DNA of 57,664 nt from Azospirillum melinis. GTDB lineage: Bacteria; Pseudomonadota; Alphaproteobacteria; Azospirillales; Azospirillaceae. The notes beneath the pieces were generated by a model that searched no databases, was not told where the DNA came from, and saw only the letters and a list, made by a program, of their open reading frames with translations. This document shows positions 1 to 8,429 of this stretch, piece by piece. A program made the position numbers and the translations under genes. The DNA is taken from positions 1-57,664 of the forward strand of contig NZ_WHOS01000046.1 of assembly GCF_013340935.1 (NCBI RefSeq), given 5' to 3'. Each line of letters begins with the position of its first letter. The first letter of the stretch is position 1.

Positions 1-1
1 T

Positions 2-2218
2 GGTGGGGCGGCGGCGGCGCGGCCGGGCGTCGGCCAAGGGGTCGGCCCGGACCGCGCCGCCGCCTGCCGCGCCGCCAGCGCGGCCGACGGCATGATGATG
101 CTGATGCTCAGCGAGGGGCGCGACCGCATGGCGGGGTTCCGCGGCAAGCTCGCCAAGCGGCTGCGCGCCACGCCCGCGATCCCATCGGCCATCGTCGCCA
201 CCCTGAGGACCCAGAGCCCGACCGGCGAGCCCGCCTATTTCCTCCAGGTCATCGCCCTGACCTTCGCCCTGATGGCGGCCGGCCATGGCGTGCAGCATCT
301 GGTCTATCAGCGGCCGGTCGCCCGGCGCCTGCTGCCGCCCCCGGCCGAGCCGAGGCCGGGCGGCTCCATCCTGGCCGCCCGCTTTCCCCGTCTGGTGGCG
401 CACGCGCTGCTGACGCTGGTCGGCATGCTGCTTGCCACGCTGATCGCCTTCGGGCTCGCCACCGCGCTGGTGCCGGAACCGACGCCGATGACCGAGAAGA
501 CGGTCATCCTCGCCGGGGCCGGCTATCTGCTGGTCTGGGCCATCGCCCTGTTCTGGCGGCTGGTGATGCCGCCCGGCGCTTCGGCGGATGCCGGGGTGGC
601 CCCGGCGGTGCGCCGGCTGCGGCGCGACCTGACCGCCAGCGGCGCCGTGGGCGTCGCCCTGATGATCGGCACCATCTGGCTGGAGGCGCTGGGCATGCCC
701 TACGACCCGCACGCGGTGCTGGTCGCGCTGTTCGGGCTGCTCACCGTGCTGGCGACGGTCGGCGCGCTCTACGCCAACCGCCGGACGGTCGAGCGCGCCT
801 TCCTGGCCGGGCGGCCGGCGGCGACGGTGGCGCCGCTGGAACGGCTGACCCTGCGCCTGTGGCTTCCGGCGGTCCTGGTCTATTTCGCCTATGCCCTGGC
901 GACTCTGGTCAACCGCCTGATCCTGGGGTGGCCGACCGAGCTGCCGCTGCTGCTCGGCGCCTATGCCGTCGCCGCGGCGATCCTCGCCGTCTATGCCACC
1001 GTCACCTATGCCACCGAATGGCTGTTCCACCATCGCCGCACCCTGTGGCGGCCGCTGGAGGAGAGCCGGGAGGGAGCGGCGGACGGCGACGGCCTGTTCC
1101 CCGACACTCCCAGGCCGGCGACCATCGACAGCTACGAGGCGCTGGCCCGGCGGGTGGCCGGCATCCTCGCCGCCGCCGCCGGGGTGGCGGTAACCCTGTC
1201 GGTGTGGAACGTGCCGCGCATGCACGGCGATGCGGCGGACAAGCTCATCAGCATCATGACGGTCTGCCTGATCGGCTACGTCGCCTATCACGGCGTCCGC
1301 ATCTGGATCGACCGCCGGATCGCCGAGGAGGGTCCGACCCCCGGCGTCATTCCCGGCGACGAGGGCGGCGGCCACGGCTCGGCCAGCCGGCTGGCGACGC
1401 TGCTGCCGCTGGTGCGCAACTTCATCCTGCTGTCGATTATCGGCGCCATCCTGCTCAGCGTCCTGATGGATCTCGGCGTCAACATCGCGCCGCTGTTCGC
1501 CGGGGCGGGTGTGGCCGGCATCGCCATCGGCTTCGGCGCGCAGACGCTGATCCGCGACATCTTCTCCGGCGCCTTCTTCCTGATCGACGACGCCTTCCGC
1601 AAGGGCGAATACATCGAGATCGGCGCCATCCGCGGCACGGTGGAGAAGATCTCGGTGCGCTCCATGCAGCTGCGCCACCATCGCGGCCCGCTGCACACCG
1701 TTCCCTTCGGCGAGATCCACCAGCTGACCAACTATTCGCGCGACTGGGTCATCATGAAGCTGCCGCTGCGCATCACCTACGACACCGACGTCGAGAAGGT
1801 GCGCAAGCACATCAAGCAGCTGGGACAGGCGCTGCTCGACGACCCCGATCTGGGGCCGAAATTCCTCCAGCCGCTGAAATCGCAGGGCGTCATCCAGATG
1901 GAGGATTCCGCGATGATCCTCCGCGTCAAGTTCATGACCCGGCCCGGCGACCAGTGGGAGATCCGCAAGCGGGTCTATCAGGAACTCCACGCCCTGTTCC
2001 GCCGCGAGGGCATCCGCTTCGCCAATCGCGAGGTGACGGTCCGCTTCGCCGGCGAGGCGACGGCGACCAGCGCCACCGGCGATCCCACTGGCGGCGATCC
2101 GGTGACGATGCGGATCGGCGAGGAGGAACGCACCCTGGCCGCCGGCGCCGTCCTGCACGCGCTGGGCGAGGACGTGCCGGACACCAAGGCCGCAGCCGGA
2201 CGGCGCCTGAAACCTTAA
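2..2218 (+). CDS. MscS-family mechanosensitive ion channel, 5' end cut by window
   Basis: Integral membrane channel that would relieve osmotic pressure across the inner membrane. The frame is already open at base 2 and has no ribosome site before the first ATG cluster at 92, so the gene probably begins outside the window. There are about eight to ten hydrophobic helices (for example around residues 50-72, 105-126 and 137-158 counted from base 92). The MscS core follows: a Gly/Ala-rich pore helix (GAGVAGIAIGFGAQTLIRD) near residue 470, then the beta domain (FLIDDAFRKGEYIEI, LHTVPFGEIHQLTNYSRDW) and the alpha/beta C-terminal domain. The extended N-terminal membrane part marks the large MscK/YbdG-like group rather than minimal MscS. 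Its TAA interlocks with the stop of the convergent LysR gene. Confidence 0.9.
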   Translation, partial: GGAAAARPGVGQGVGPDRAAACRAASAADGMMMLMLSEGRDRMAGFRGKLAKRLRATPAIPSAIVATLRTQSPTGEPAYFLQVIALTFALMAAGHGVQHLVYQRPVARRLLPPPAEPRPGGSILAARFPRLVAHALLTLVGMLLATLIAFGLATALVPEPTPMTEKTVILAGAGYLLVWAIALFWRLVMPPGASADAGVAPAVRRLRRDLTASGAVGVALMIGTIWLEALGMPYDPHAVLVALFGLLTVLATVGALYANRRTVERAFLAGRPAATVAPLERLTLRLWLPAVLVYFAYALATLVNRLILGWPTELPLLLGAYAVAAAILAVYATVTYATEWLFHHRRTLWRPLEESREGAADGDGLFPDTPRPATIDSYEALARRVAGILAAAAGVAVTLSVWNVPRMHGDAADKLISIMTVCLIGYVAYHGVRIWIDRRIAEEGPTPGVIPGDEGGGHGSASRLATLLPLVRNFILLSIIGAILLSVLMDLGVNIAPLFAGAGVAGIAIGFGAQTLIRDIFSGAFFLIDDAFRKGEYIEIGAIRGTVEKISVRSMQLRHHRGPLHTVPFGEIHQLTNYSRDWVIMKLPLRITYDTDVEKVRKHIKQLGQALLDDPDLGPKFLQPLKSQGVIQMEDSAMILRVKFMTRPGDQWEIRKRVYQELHALFRREGIRFANREVTVRFAGEATATSATGDPTGGDPVTMRIGEEERTLAAGAVLHALGEDVPDTKAAAGRRLKP

Positions 2219-3144
2219 GCGTCCTCCCCGTCCCCGCTGCCGCGCAGGACTTCCAGGAAGCGGTCCAGCACCAGATTGGGCTGGGCGCCCTTCTTGGTCA
2301 CCACCTGGAACTCCAGGGCATGGCGGTAGATGCCGGGCAACAGCGCCCGCATCATGCCGCGCTCGACCCATTGCCGCGCGTAATGGATGGGCAGGAACCC
2401 GACATAGCATCCGGTCAGGATCAGGAACGCCACCCCCTCGCGGTCGGTGGCCGTCGCGGTGTTGTTCAGCTCGTGCGGGAGCTGCGCCTGGGTCGGCGCC
2501 ACCGCGTCGGCCGCCTCGACATCCTCCCGCGTCACAGCACCCGGCACCGCCCCGTCCTCGGGACGGTCGAACAGCGGATGGCCGTCGCCGCAATAGAGCA
2601 GCGATTCCTCGCTGTAGAGCGGCAGGCCGGCCAGCCCCGGCAGACCGCGGCGGACCGGGACGACGCCGACATGCAGCTGCCCGTCCAGCACGCCGCGCTC
2701 GATCTCGTTGGGCGGGATCATGCGGATGTTGACCCGGACCTCCGGCGCCAACTGCTTCAGGCCGCGCAGCGCGTGGGTCACCCGCATCTGCGGCATGGTG
2801 ACGAGGTTGTCGGTGATGCCGATGTTCAATTCGCCGCGCAGCCGGCGATGGACCGTGTTGATCTCGCTGCGGAAGCTCTCTGTACTGGCGAGCAGGCGCA
2901 GCGCCGCCTCATAGGCCAGCCGCCCCTCCTCCGTCAGCCGGAACCCCGCCCGTCCGCGCCAGCACAGCGTCAGGCCGAGCCGGCGTTCCAGATCGGCCAT
3001 ATGCTGGCTGATCGCGGCGCGGCTGATGTTCAGCTCCACCTCGGCGGCGGAGAAGCCGCCGCACTCCACCACCGTCCGGAACACGCGCAGCAGCCGGATG
3101 TCGGCGTCGCTGATCGGGGCCATCGACCGGGCCGGCTTGCTCAT
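2215..3144 (-). CDS. LysR-family transcriptional regulator
   Basis: DNA-binding regulator, about 309 aa. The N-terminal winged HTH is clear (ADIRLLRVFRTVVECGGFSA, then AAISQHMADLERRLGLTLCWR), followed by a periplasmic-binding-like effector domain. I chose the ATG at 3144 (MSKPARSMAP) because the HTH begins a normal distance after it and GGGGAC lies upstream. An ATG at 3123 is also possible; a longer open frame upstream lacks HTH homology. It is divergent from the aminotransferase/mmsA pair and is probably their regulator, as with the bau-type beta-alanine loci (inference). A TAAGC/GCTTA palindrome lies just upstream of its start. Confidence 0.9.
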   Translation of the reverse strand: MSKPARSMAPISDADIRLLRVFRTVVECGGFSAAEVELNISRAAISQHMADLERRLGLTLCWRGRAGFRLTEEGRLAYEAALRLLASTESFRSEINTVHRRLRGELNIGITDNLVTMPQMRVTHALRGLKQLAPEVRVNIRMIPPNEIERGVLDGQLHVGVVPVRRGLPGLAGLPLYSEESLLYCGDGHPLFDRPEDGAVPGAVTREDVEAADAVAPTQAQLPHELNNTATATDREGVAFLILTGCYVGFLPIHYARQWVERGMMRALLPGIYRHALEFQVVTKKGAQPNLVLDRFLEVLRGSGDGEDA

Positions 3145-3162
3145 TCTGGTCCCCGGAAAAGT

Positions 3163-3176
3163 TAAGCGAATGCTTA
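3163..3176. promoter_or_regulatory. Candidate LysR operator (TAAGC-N4-GCTTA)
   Basis: TAAGCGAATGCTTA is an interrupted palindrome in the 139-bp gap between the divergent LysR and aminotransferase genes, 19 bp from the LysR ATG. LysR regulators typically bind such T-N11-A-like dyads next to their own promoter. The sequence is seen; the binding is inferred. Confidence 0.5.
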
Positions 3177-3283
3177 CGTGAAGTTCTTCCACTTTGGATT
3201 TGATGGCAACTGCGAACCGCTCACACTGGCTGCCGAACGCGCCCCTGACAATGCGCCCCCCAATCGAACCGGGAGAACAGCGG

Positions 3284-4651
3284 ATGGCCCCCCTCGACAA
3301 CGACCACGCCCATGCCGACGCCCTGGGCACGGCTGCCGGACTGACGCGCGAGGAGCTTGACGCGCACTGGATGCCCTTCACCGCCAACCGCGAGTTCAAG
3401 AAGAACCCGCGCATCATGACGAAGGCGGAGGGCGCCTGGTACTGGGACGCGCAGGGCCGCAAGATTTATGACAGCCTGTCGGGCCTGTGGTGCAGCGGCG
3501 CCGGCCATTGCCGCCGCGAGATCGCCGACGCGGTGGCGCAGCAGATCGCCACGCTCGACTACAGCCCGGCCTTCCAGTACGGCCACACCGCCGCCTTCAA
3601 GCTGGCGCACAAGCTGGCCTCGATGACGCCGGCCGGGCTGGACCATGTCTTCTTCGTCAATTCCGGGTCGGAGGCCGCCGACACCTCGCTGAAGATGGCG
3701 CGGGCCTACTGGCGGATGAAGGGGCAGCCGGCCAAGACCAAGCTGATCGGCCGGGTGAAGGGCTATCACGGCGTCAATTTCGGCGGCACCAGCCTGGGCG
3801 GCATCGTCGGCAACCGCAAGCTGTTCGGCACCGGCGTCGATGCCGACCATTTGCCGCACACCCTGCTGCCGCAGAACCTGTTCACCAAGGGCATGCCCGA
3901 CGAGGGCGCCCATCTGGCCGACGCGCTGGAGGATCTGGTGGCGCTGCACGACGCCTCCAACATCGCCGCGGTGGTGGTGGAGCCGATGGCCGGATCGGCC
4001 GGCGTGCTGCCGCCGCCCAAGGGCTATCTCCAGCGCCTGCGCGAGATCTGCACCAGGCACGGCATCCTGCTGATCTTCGACGAGGTCATCACCGGCTTCG
4101 GCCGCATGGGCACCGCCTTCGGCGCCGATTATTTCGGCGTGGTCCCCGACATCATGAACGTCGCCAAGGGCCTGACCAACGGCGCCGTGCCGATGGGCGC
4201 CGTGGTCGCCAGCCGCGAGATCTACCAGACCTTCATGGACAATGGCGGCCCTGAATATCTGGTGGAGTTCCCGCACGGCTACACCTACTCCGCCCACCCG
4301 GTCGCCTGCGCCGCCGGCCTCGCGGCACTGGAGCTGTTCGAGCGCGAGAAGCTGGCCGACAAGGCGGCGGCGCTGATGCCGCATTTCGAAGATCTGATCC
4401 ACGGGCTGAAGGGGCTGAAGAACGTCGCCGACATCCGCAACTGCGGCCTTGCCGGCGCCGTCACCATCGCGCCGCTTCCGGGCGAGCCGGCGCGCCGGCC
4501 CTACGAGATCGCCATGAAGTGCTGGGACGCCGGCTATTACGTGCGCTACGGCGGCGACACCCTGCAGTTCGGTCCGCATTTCATCAGCGAGCGCGAGGAT
4601 CTCGACCGGCTGTTCAACGTCGTCGCCGACGCGATCCAGGCGACCGCGTAA
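3284..4651 (+). CDS. Class III aminotransferase, omega-amino acid (beta-alanine):pyruvate type
   Basis: PLP-dependent transaminase of about 455 aa. It probably moves the amino group of beta-alanine or a similar omega-amino acid to pyruvate, giving a semialdehyde for the next gene. Class III landmarks: HWMPFTANREFKKNPR near the N-terminus, FVNSGSEAADTSLKMAR, the GYHG motif, LIFDEVITGFGR, and the Schiff-base lysine in NVAKGLTNGAVPMGAV (about K295). I chose the ATG at 3284 for its GGGAGAA ribosome site 6 nt upstream and the normal family length; an upstream in-frame ATG at 3194 would add 30 unlikely residues. Downstream, 90 bp away, is an mmsA-type dehydrogenase, the usual bauA-bauC-like pairing. 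A GC-rich hairpin separates them. The exact substrate cannot be read from sequence. Confidence 0.9.
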   Translation: MAPLDNDHAHADALGTAAGLTREELDAHWMPFTANREFKKNPRIMTKAEGAWYWDAQGRKIYDSLSGLWCSGAGHCRREIADAVAQQIATLDYSPAFQYGHTAAFKLAHKLASMTPAGLDHVFFVNSGSEAADTSLKMARAYWRMKGQPAKTKLIGRVKGYHGVNFGGTSLGGIVGNRKLFGTGVDADHLPHTLLPQNLFTKGMPDEGAHLADALEDLVALHDASNIAAVVVEPMAGSAGVLPPPKGYLQRLREICTRHGILLIFDEVITGFGRMGTAFGADYFGVVPDIMNVAKGLTNGAVPMGAVVASREIYQTFMDNGGPEYLVEFPHGYTYSAHPVACAAGLAALELFEREKLADKAAALMPHFEDLIHGLKGLKNVADIRNCGLAGAVTIAPLPGEPARRPYEIAMKCWDAGYYVRYGGDTLQFGPHFISEREDLDRLFNVVADAIQATA

Positions 4652-4664
4652 CGGCGCGCCATCG

Positions 4665-4706
4665 GCGCGGCCCCCTCCCCGCACAACGGGGGACGGGGGG
4701 CCGCGC
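4665..4706 (+). terminator. GC-rich hairpin between aminotransferase and mmsA-like gene
   Basis: Arms GCGCGG...CCGCGC enclose CCCCCTCCCCG-cacaa-CGGGGGACGGGGGG, a strong stem starting 13 bases after the aminotransferase stop. It has no T-run, so it could be an mRNA-stabilising or partial-termination element within the operon rather than a full terminator. Confidence 0.5.
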
Positions 4707-4741
4707 ACCCCGCACATCGAACTCTCCCCAGGAAGCGCTCC

Positions 4742-6241
4742 ATGCCCATCGTTCCGCACCTGATCGGCGGCAAGACCGACGCCCCGGCCGACAGCCGCAC
4801 CGCCGACATCGTCAATCCCGCCACCGGCGAGATCGCCGGTCAGGTGGCGCTCGCCAGCCGCAAGACGGTCGAGGAGGCGATATCCGCCGCCGAGGCCGCC
4901 TTCCCGGCCTGGCGCGCGACGCCGCCGGCCAAGCGCGCCCGCGTCATGTTCCGCTTCAAGCAGCTGCTGGAGGAGAATGCGCAGCGCGTCTGCGCGCTCA
5001 TCACCCAGGAACACGGCAAGGTGCTGGACGATGCCTTCGGCGAGCTGACCCGCGGCATCGAGAATGTCGAATATGCCTGCGGCGTGCCGGAGCTGCTGAA
5101 GGGCGAGTTCTCCAAGAATGTCGGCCCCAGCATCGACAGCTGGTCGGAGTTCCAGCCGCTGGGCGTCGTCGCCGGCATCACCCCCTTCAATTTCCCGGCG
5201 ATGGTCCCGCTGTGGATGTACCCCATCGCCATCGCCTGCGGGAACACCTTCATCCTCAAGCCGTCGGAGCGCGACCCGAGTGCGGCCCTCTATGTCGCCC
5301 AGCTGGCCGAAGAGGCCGGGCTGCCGCCGGGCGTGCTGAACGTCGTCAACGGCGACAAGGAGGCGGTGGACACGCTGCTGACCGACCCGCGGGTGCAGGG
5401 CGTCAGCTTCGTCGGTTCCACCCCCATCGCCGAATATGTCTACGCGACCGCCACCGCACACGGCAAGCGGGTGCAGGCGCTGGGCGGGGCCAAGAACCAC
5501 GCCATCGTCATGCCCGACGCCGACCTCGACAATGCGGTCAGCGCGCTGATGGGGGCGGCCTACGGTTCCTGCGGCGAGCGCTGCATGGCGATCTCCGTCG
5601 TCGTCGCGGTGGGCGACGAGGTGGCCGACCGGCTGCGGGACAAGCTGTCGGTGGCGCTCCGCGACCTCAAGGTCGGCGCCGGCACGTCCGCCGGCTGCGA
5701 GATGGGGCCGCTGGTCACCCGCGCCCATTACGAGAAGGTGAAGGCCTACGTCGACCAGGGCGTCGCCGAGGGCGCCGAGTTGGCGGTGGACGGCCGCGGG
5801 CTGGTGGTGCCCGGCCATGAGAACGGCAATTTCCTGGGCGGCTGCCTGTTCGACCGCGTCACCCCGGACATGACCATCTACCGGGAGGAGATCTTCGGCC
5901 CGGTCCTCTGCCTCGTCCGGGTCAGGACGATGCAGGAGGGCATGGACCTGATCGACGCCCACGAATACGGCAACGGCACCTGCCTGTTCACCCGCGACGG
6001 CGAGGCCGCCCGTTATTTCAGCGACATGATCAAGGTCGGCATGGTCGGCATCAACGTGCCGCTGCCGGTTCCGGTCGCCTATCACAGCTTCGGCGGCTGG
6101 AAGCGGTCGCTGTTCGGCGATCTGTCGGCCTATGGCCCGGACGGCGTGCGCTTCTACACCCGCCGCAAGACCGTGACCCAGCGCTGGCCGGCCGGCGGCG
6201 TCCGCGAAGGCGCCCAGTTCGCCTTCCCGTCGATGAAGTGA
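4742..6241 (+). CDS. mmsA: CoA-acylating methylmalonate/malonate-semialdehyde dehydrogenase (copy 1)
   Basis: NAD- and CoA-dependent aldehyde dehydrogenase of 499 aa, the family's usual length. It oxidises (methyl)malonate semialdehyde to propionyl-CoA or acetyl-CoA. Diagnostic MmsA segments: GVVAGITPFNFPAMVPLWM, LKPSERDPS, the FVGSTPIAEYVY turn, GGAKNHAIVMPDA, and the catalytic cysteine in GERCMAIS (about C281). The start follows AGGAAGCGCTCC. It sits behind the omega-aminotransferase, so malonate semialdehyde from beta-alanine is the likely substrate (a bauC-like role). A second, valine-pathway copy lies at 52489-53988. Confidence 0.93.
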   Translation: MPIVPHLIGGKTDAPADSRTADIVNPATGEIAGQVALASRKTVEEAISAAEAAFPAWRATPPAKRARVMFRFKQLLEENAQRVCALITQEHGKVLDDAFGELTRGIENVEYACGVPELLKGEFSKNVGPSIDSWSEFQPLGVVAGITPFNFPAMVPLWMYPIAIACGNTFILKPSERDPSAALYVAQLAEEAGLPPGVLNVVNGDKEAVDTLLTDPRVQGVSFVGSTPIAEYVYATATAHGKRVQALGGAKNHAIVMPDADLDNAVSALMGAAYGSCGERCMAISVVVAVGDEVADRLRDKLSVALRDLKVGAGTSAGCEMGPLVTRAHYEKVKAYVDQGVAEGAELAVDGRGLVVPGHENGNFLGGCLFDRVTPDMTIYREEIFGPVLCLVRVRTMQEGMDLIDAHEYGNGTCLFTRDGEAARYFSDMIKVGMVGINVPLPVPVAYHSFGGWKRSLFGDLSAYGPDGVRFYTRRKTVTQRWPAGGVREGAQFAFPSMK

Positions 6242-6259
6242 AGATCTGTCAGTAAAATC

Positions 6260-6301
6260 GAGCGGCGGTGAGGACGGCAAGACGCCGCCTCGCCGCCGCT
6301 C
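6260..6301. terminator. Convergent-gene hairpin
   Basis: GAGCGGCGGTGAGG and CCTCGCCGCCGCTC form a long GC stem in the 79-bp gap between the convergent mmsA copy 1 and tetR genes. No T-run is obvious, so it is probably a bidirectional stop or mRNA end. Confidence 0.55.
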
Positions 6302-6320
6302 CACGGTTGACTTGACAGCA

Positions 6321-6992
6321 CTACCGCGCGGGTTTCGCCCCCGCCAGGATCAGGTCGAGGCCGGCGAGGAACGCCTCCCGCTCGTCATGCGTCCGCACCT
6401 GCTCCGCCAGCAGGTGAACGAACGGGTATTTCGCAGGGTCGCGCCGGGTCCAGCGCTCGACGATTGCAGCAAGGACCGCCGGCCGCTCCGATGCGTGGAA
6501 CTTGTGGCGCGCGGCGGCCGCGGTCTGCGCGGCGGTGCCCAGGAGATACTGGACGAACGCCGACACGCAGTGGAAAAGCGACGCGCGCGGAACGCCCAGC
6601 AGATCGAACTGCGCGCTGCTGCGCTCGAAAACCTCCACCATGGCCGGCTGCCACGGTTCCCGCGCGAGCTGGGTGCCGACCCATGGGTGCGCCTCGATGG
6701 CGTCGAAGACGCTCAAGGCGATGGCGCGCAGGGCGTCCGCCGGATCGCACCCGCCCGCGATGTCGCCCAGCGCATGCGAAAGCACGGTCTCGGTTGCCGC
6801 GGAAAGCAGCGCGTCCTTGTCCGGTATATGCCAGTAGATCGCCCCGCTTCCGGTCGACAGCCGGTTCGCCAGCGCGCGGAAGGTCAGGGCGCGCTCCCCC
6901 TCCTCATCGAGAAGCCCAATGGCGGACGCAACGATCCGCTCCTTGGAAAGCGCATCCTCCCGCCGCTCGGGAGTCTTGGGTCTTGGTTCCAT
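6321..6992 (-). CDS. TetR/AcrR-family repressor
   Basis: Transcriptional repressor of 223 aa. A TetR-type HTH at about residues 18-62 (KERIVASAIGLLDEEGERAL, then TFRALANRLSTGSGAIYWHI) is followed by an all-helical ligand domain with a TetR C-terminal look. It is divergent from the FAD monooxygenase, with two copies of TGGAAC-N3-GTTCCA in the 78-bp gap. The simplest reading is that it represses both genes and is released by the compound the monooxygenase attacks (inference). The start used is ATG at 6992; its ribosome site is weak. Confidence 0.9.
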   Translation of the reverse strand: MEPRPKTPERREDALSKERIVASAIGLLDEEGERALTFRALANRLSTGSGAIYWHIPDKDALLSAATETVLSHALGDIAGGCDPADALRAIALSVFDAIEAHPWVGTQLAREPWQPAMVEVFERSSAQFDLLGVPRASLFHCVSAFVQYLLGTAAQTAAAARHKFHASERPAVLAAIVERWTRRDPAKYPFVHLLAEQVRTHDEREAFLAGLDLILAGAKPAR

Positions 6993-7010
6993 GTCTCATC
7001 TTGACATGCC

Positions 7011-7051
7011 TGGAACGATGTTCCAATGAATTGTCATGGAACGCCGTTCCA
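7011..7051. promoter_or_regulatory. Two TetR-type operators, TGGAAC-N3-GTTCCA
   Basis: Perfect palindromic 15-mers TGGAACGATGTTCCA (7011-7025) and TGGAACGCCGTTCCA (7037-7051) have centres 26 bp apart in the divergent tetR/monooxygenase gap. A TTGACA (7001-7006, plus strand) lies just before the first, so a bound repressor would sit over the promoter. A convincing -10 was not found. Confidence 0.8.
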
Positions 7052-7070
7052 GAGCAGGGAAGAGAGCGCG

Positions 7071-8213
7071 ATGGAGCAAGCCGTCGTCATCATCGGTGCT
7101 GGATTGGGTGGACTGACGCTGGCCCGCGTCCTCCATGTCCATGGCATCTCCTCAACCGTCTACGAGGCGGAGCCGGGGCCCGAAAGCCGGACCCAAGGCG
7201 GCCAGCTCGACATCCACGACCACAACGGCCAGCTTGCACTCGCAGCCGCCGGCCTCACCGAGGCGTTCCGGTCGATCATCCACGAGGGCGCCGAGGCGAC
7301 GCGCGTGCTGGACCGCACCGGCGCCGTGCTCCTCGACATGCCCGACGACGGACAGAACAGGCGTCCAGAAGTCCTGCGCGGCGATCTGCGCAGGCTGCTC
7401 CTCGACTCCCTGCCGGAGGGCACGGTGCGGTGGGGCAGGAAACTCACCGGTGCCTTGCCCCTCGGCGACGGGCGGCACGAGGTCGTGTTCGCGGATGGAA
7501 GCCGTGCCACCGCCGGCCTTCTCGTCGGGGCGGACGGCGCATGGTCCAGGGTGCGGCCGCTGCTGTCCGATGCCACGCCCCGCTATGCCGGCGCGACCTT
7601 CATCGAGACGTACCTTCACGATGTGGACAGCCGGCATCCCCGGTCCGCCGCGGCGGTCGGCGCCGGAGCGATGTTCGTCCCGGCGCCGGGCAGAGCCATC
7701 TTCGCCCACCGGGAGGCCGGCGACGTGCTGCATGTCTATGTGGAGCTGAAGCGGCCGGCGGAATGGTTCGCCGGGATCGACTTCGACGATCCGGCGGCGA
7801 AGGGGATTGTCGCGGCGGAGTTCGACGGCTGGGCGCCGGAACTGACCGCCCTCATCACCGGAGGCGACACGCCGCTGGTTCCCCGCATGGTCCACACGCT
7901 TCCCATCGGACACCGATGGCGGCGGGTTCCCGGCGTGACGCTGCTGGGAGATGCCGCGCACCTGATGCCGCCGTCCGGCGAAGGCGCCAATCTGGCGATG
8001 CTGGACGGCGCGGAACTGGCCGGTGCCCTGGTTCGGCATCCCAAGGACATCGAAGCGGCGCTTGCCGCCTATGAGGAACCGATGTTCGCCCGCGCCGCCC
8101 AGGAGGCCGTGGACGCCCATCGGATGCTGGAGCTTTGCCTTGGTGACGACGCGCCGTCGGGCTTCATCGCCATGATGAGGAGCGTGTCAGACCCGGATCG
8201 GCAGCCGTCATGA
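7071..8213 (+). CDS. FAD-dependent monooxygenase, TetX-like
   Basis: Flavoprotein hydroxylase of about 380 aa in the PHBH/TetX class, acting on an aromatic or polycyclic compound with NAD(P)H and O2. It has the Rossmann dinucleotide motif IIGAGLGGLTLARVL (residues 6-20), the DG motif in LLVGADGAWSRVR, and the second FAD motif GDAAHLMPPSGEGANLAMLD. I chose the ATG at 7071 because GGGAAGAGAG lies just upstream and the Rossmann motif follows at once; an upstream in-frame ATG at 7026 falls inside the operator region. It is divergent from a TetR repressor. Many chromosomal relatives are uncharacterised, so tetracycline modification should not be assumed. Confidence 0.88.
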   Translation: MEQAVVIIGAGLGGLTLARVLHVHGISSTVYEAEPGPESRTQGGQLDIHDHNGQLALAAAGLTEAFRSIIHEGAEATRVLDRTGAVLLDMPDDGQNRRPEVLRGDLRRLLLDSLPEGTVRWGRKLTGALPLGDGRHEVVFADGSRATAGLLVGADGAWSRVRPLLSDATPRYAGATFIETYLHDVDSRHPRSAAAVGAGAMFVPAPGRAIFAHREAGDVLHVYVELKRPAEWFAGIDFDDPAAKGIVAAEFDGWAPELTALITGGDTPLVPRMVHTLPIGHRWRRVPGVTLLGDAAHLMPPSGEGANLAMLDGAELAGALVRHPKDIEAALAAYEEPMFARAAQEAVDAHRMLELCLGDDAPSGFIAMMRSVSDPDRQPS

Positions 8214-8237
8214 TGGGAAACAGGCTTACGGCTCGCT

Positions 8238-8429
8238 TCAGAGGCTTGCCGACCGGCCCGGCCACTGCCGCCACAGCTTGACGGCGCAGACGGCCAGCGG
8301 CACCGACAGGGTCACCCAGCACAGCCAGTCCCAGATGCCGTCGCCCAGGATGGCGGCGGACAGCCCGACAGCGGACAGCACGGCCAGCGCGGCCGGAATG
8401 CGCCAAACCCCGCTCATGCCCCCGCTCAT
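8238..8429 (-). CDS. Small membrane protein in TonB receptor/PepSY operon
   Basis: A 63-residue protein of two hydrophobic segments (about IPAALAVLSAVGLSAAIL and LCWVTLSVPLAVCAVKLW), ending in a short basic tail. Its ATG overlaps the PepSY gene stop as ATGA (8426-8429), which shows translational coupling; a second in-frame ATG lies at 8417. Tiny two-helix proteins often follow PepSY genes in iron-uptake operons; a role beside the PepSY reductase is inferred only. Confidence 0.75.
   Translation of the reverse strand: MSGGMSGVWRIPAALAVLSAVGLSAAILGDGIWDWLCWVTLSVPLAVCAVKLWRQWPGRSASL

Noticed and set aside
7071..8213. Tetracycline-inactivating Tet(X) resistance gene
   Set aside because: The fold matches but chromosomal relatives act on many aromatics; sequence alone does not show tetracycline activity.
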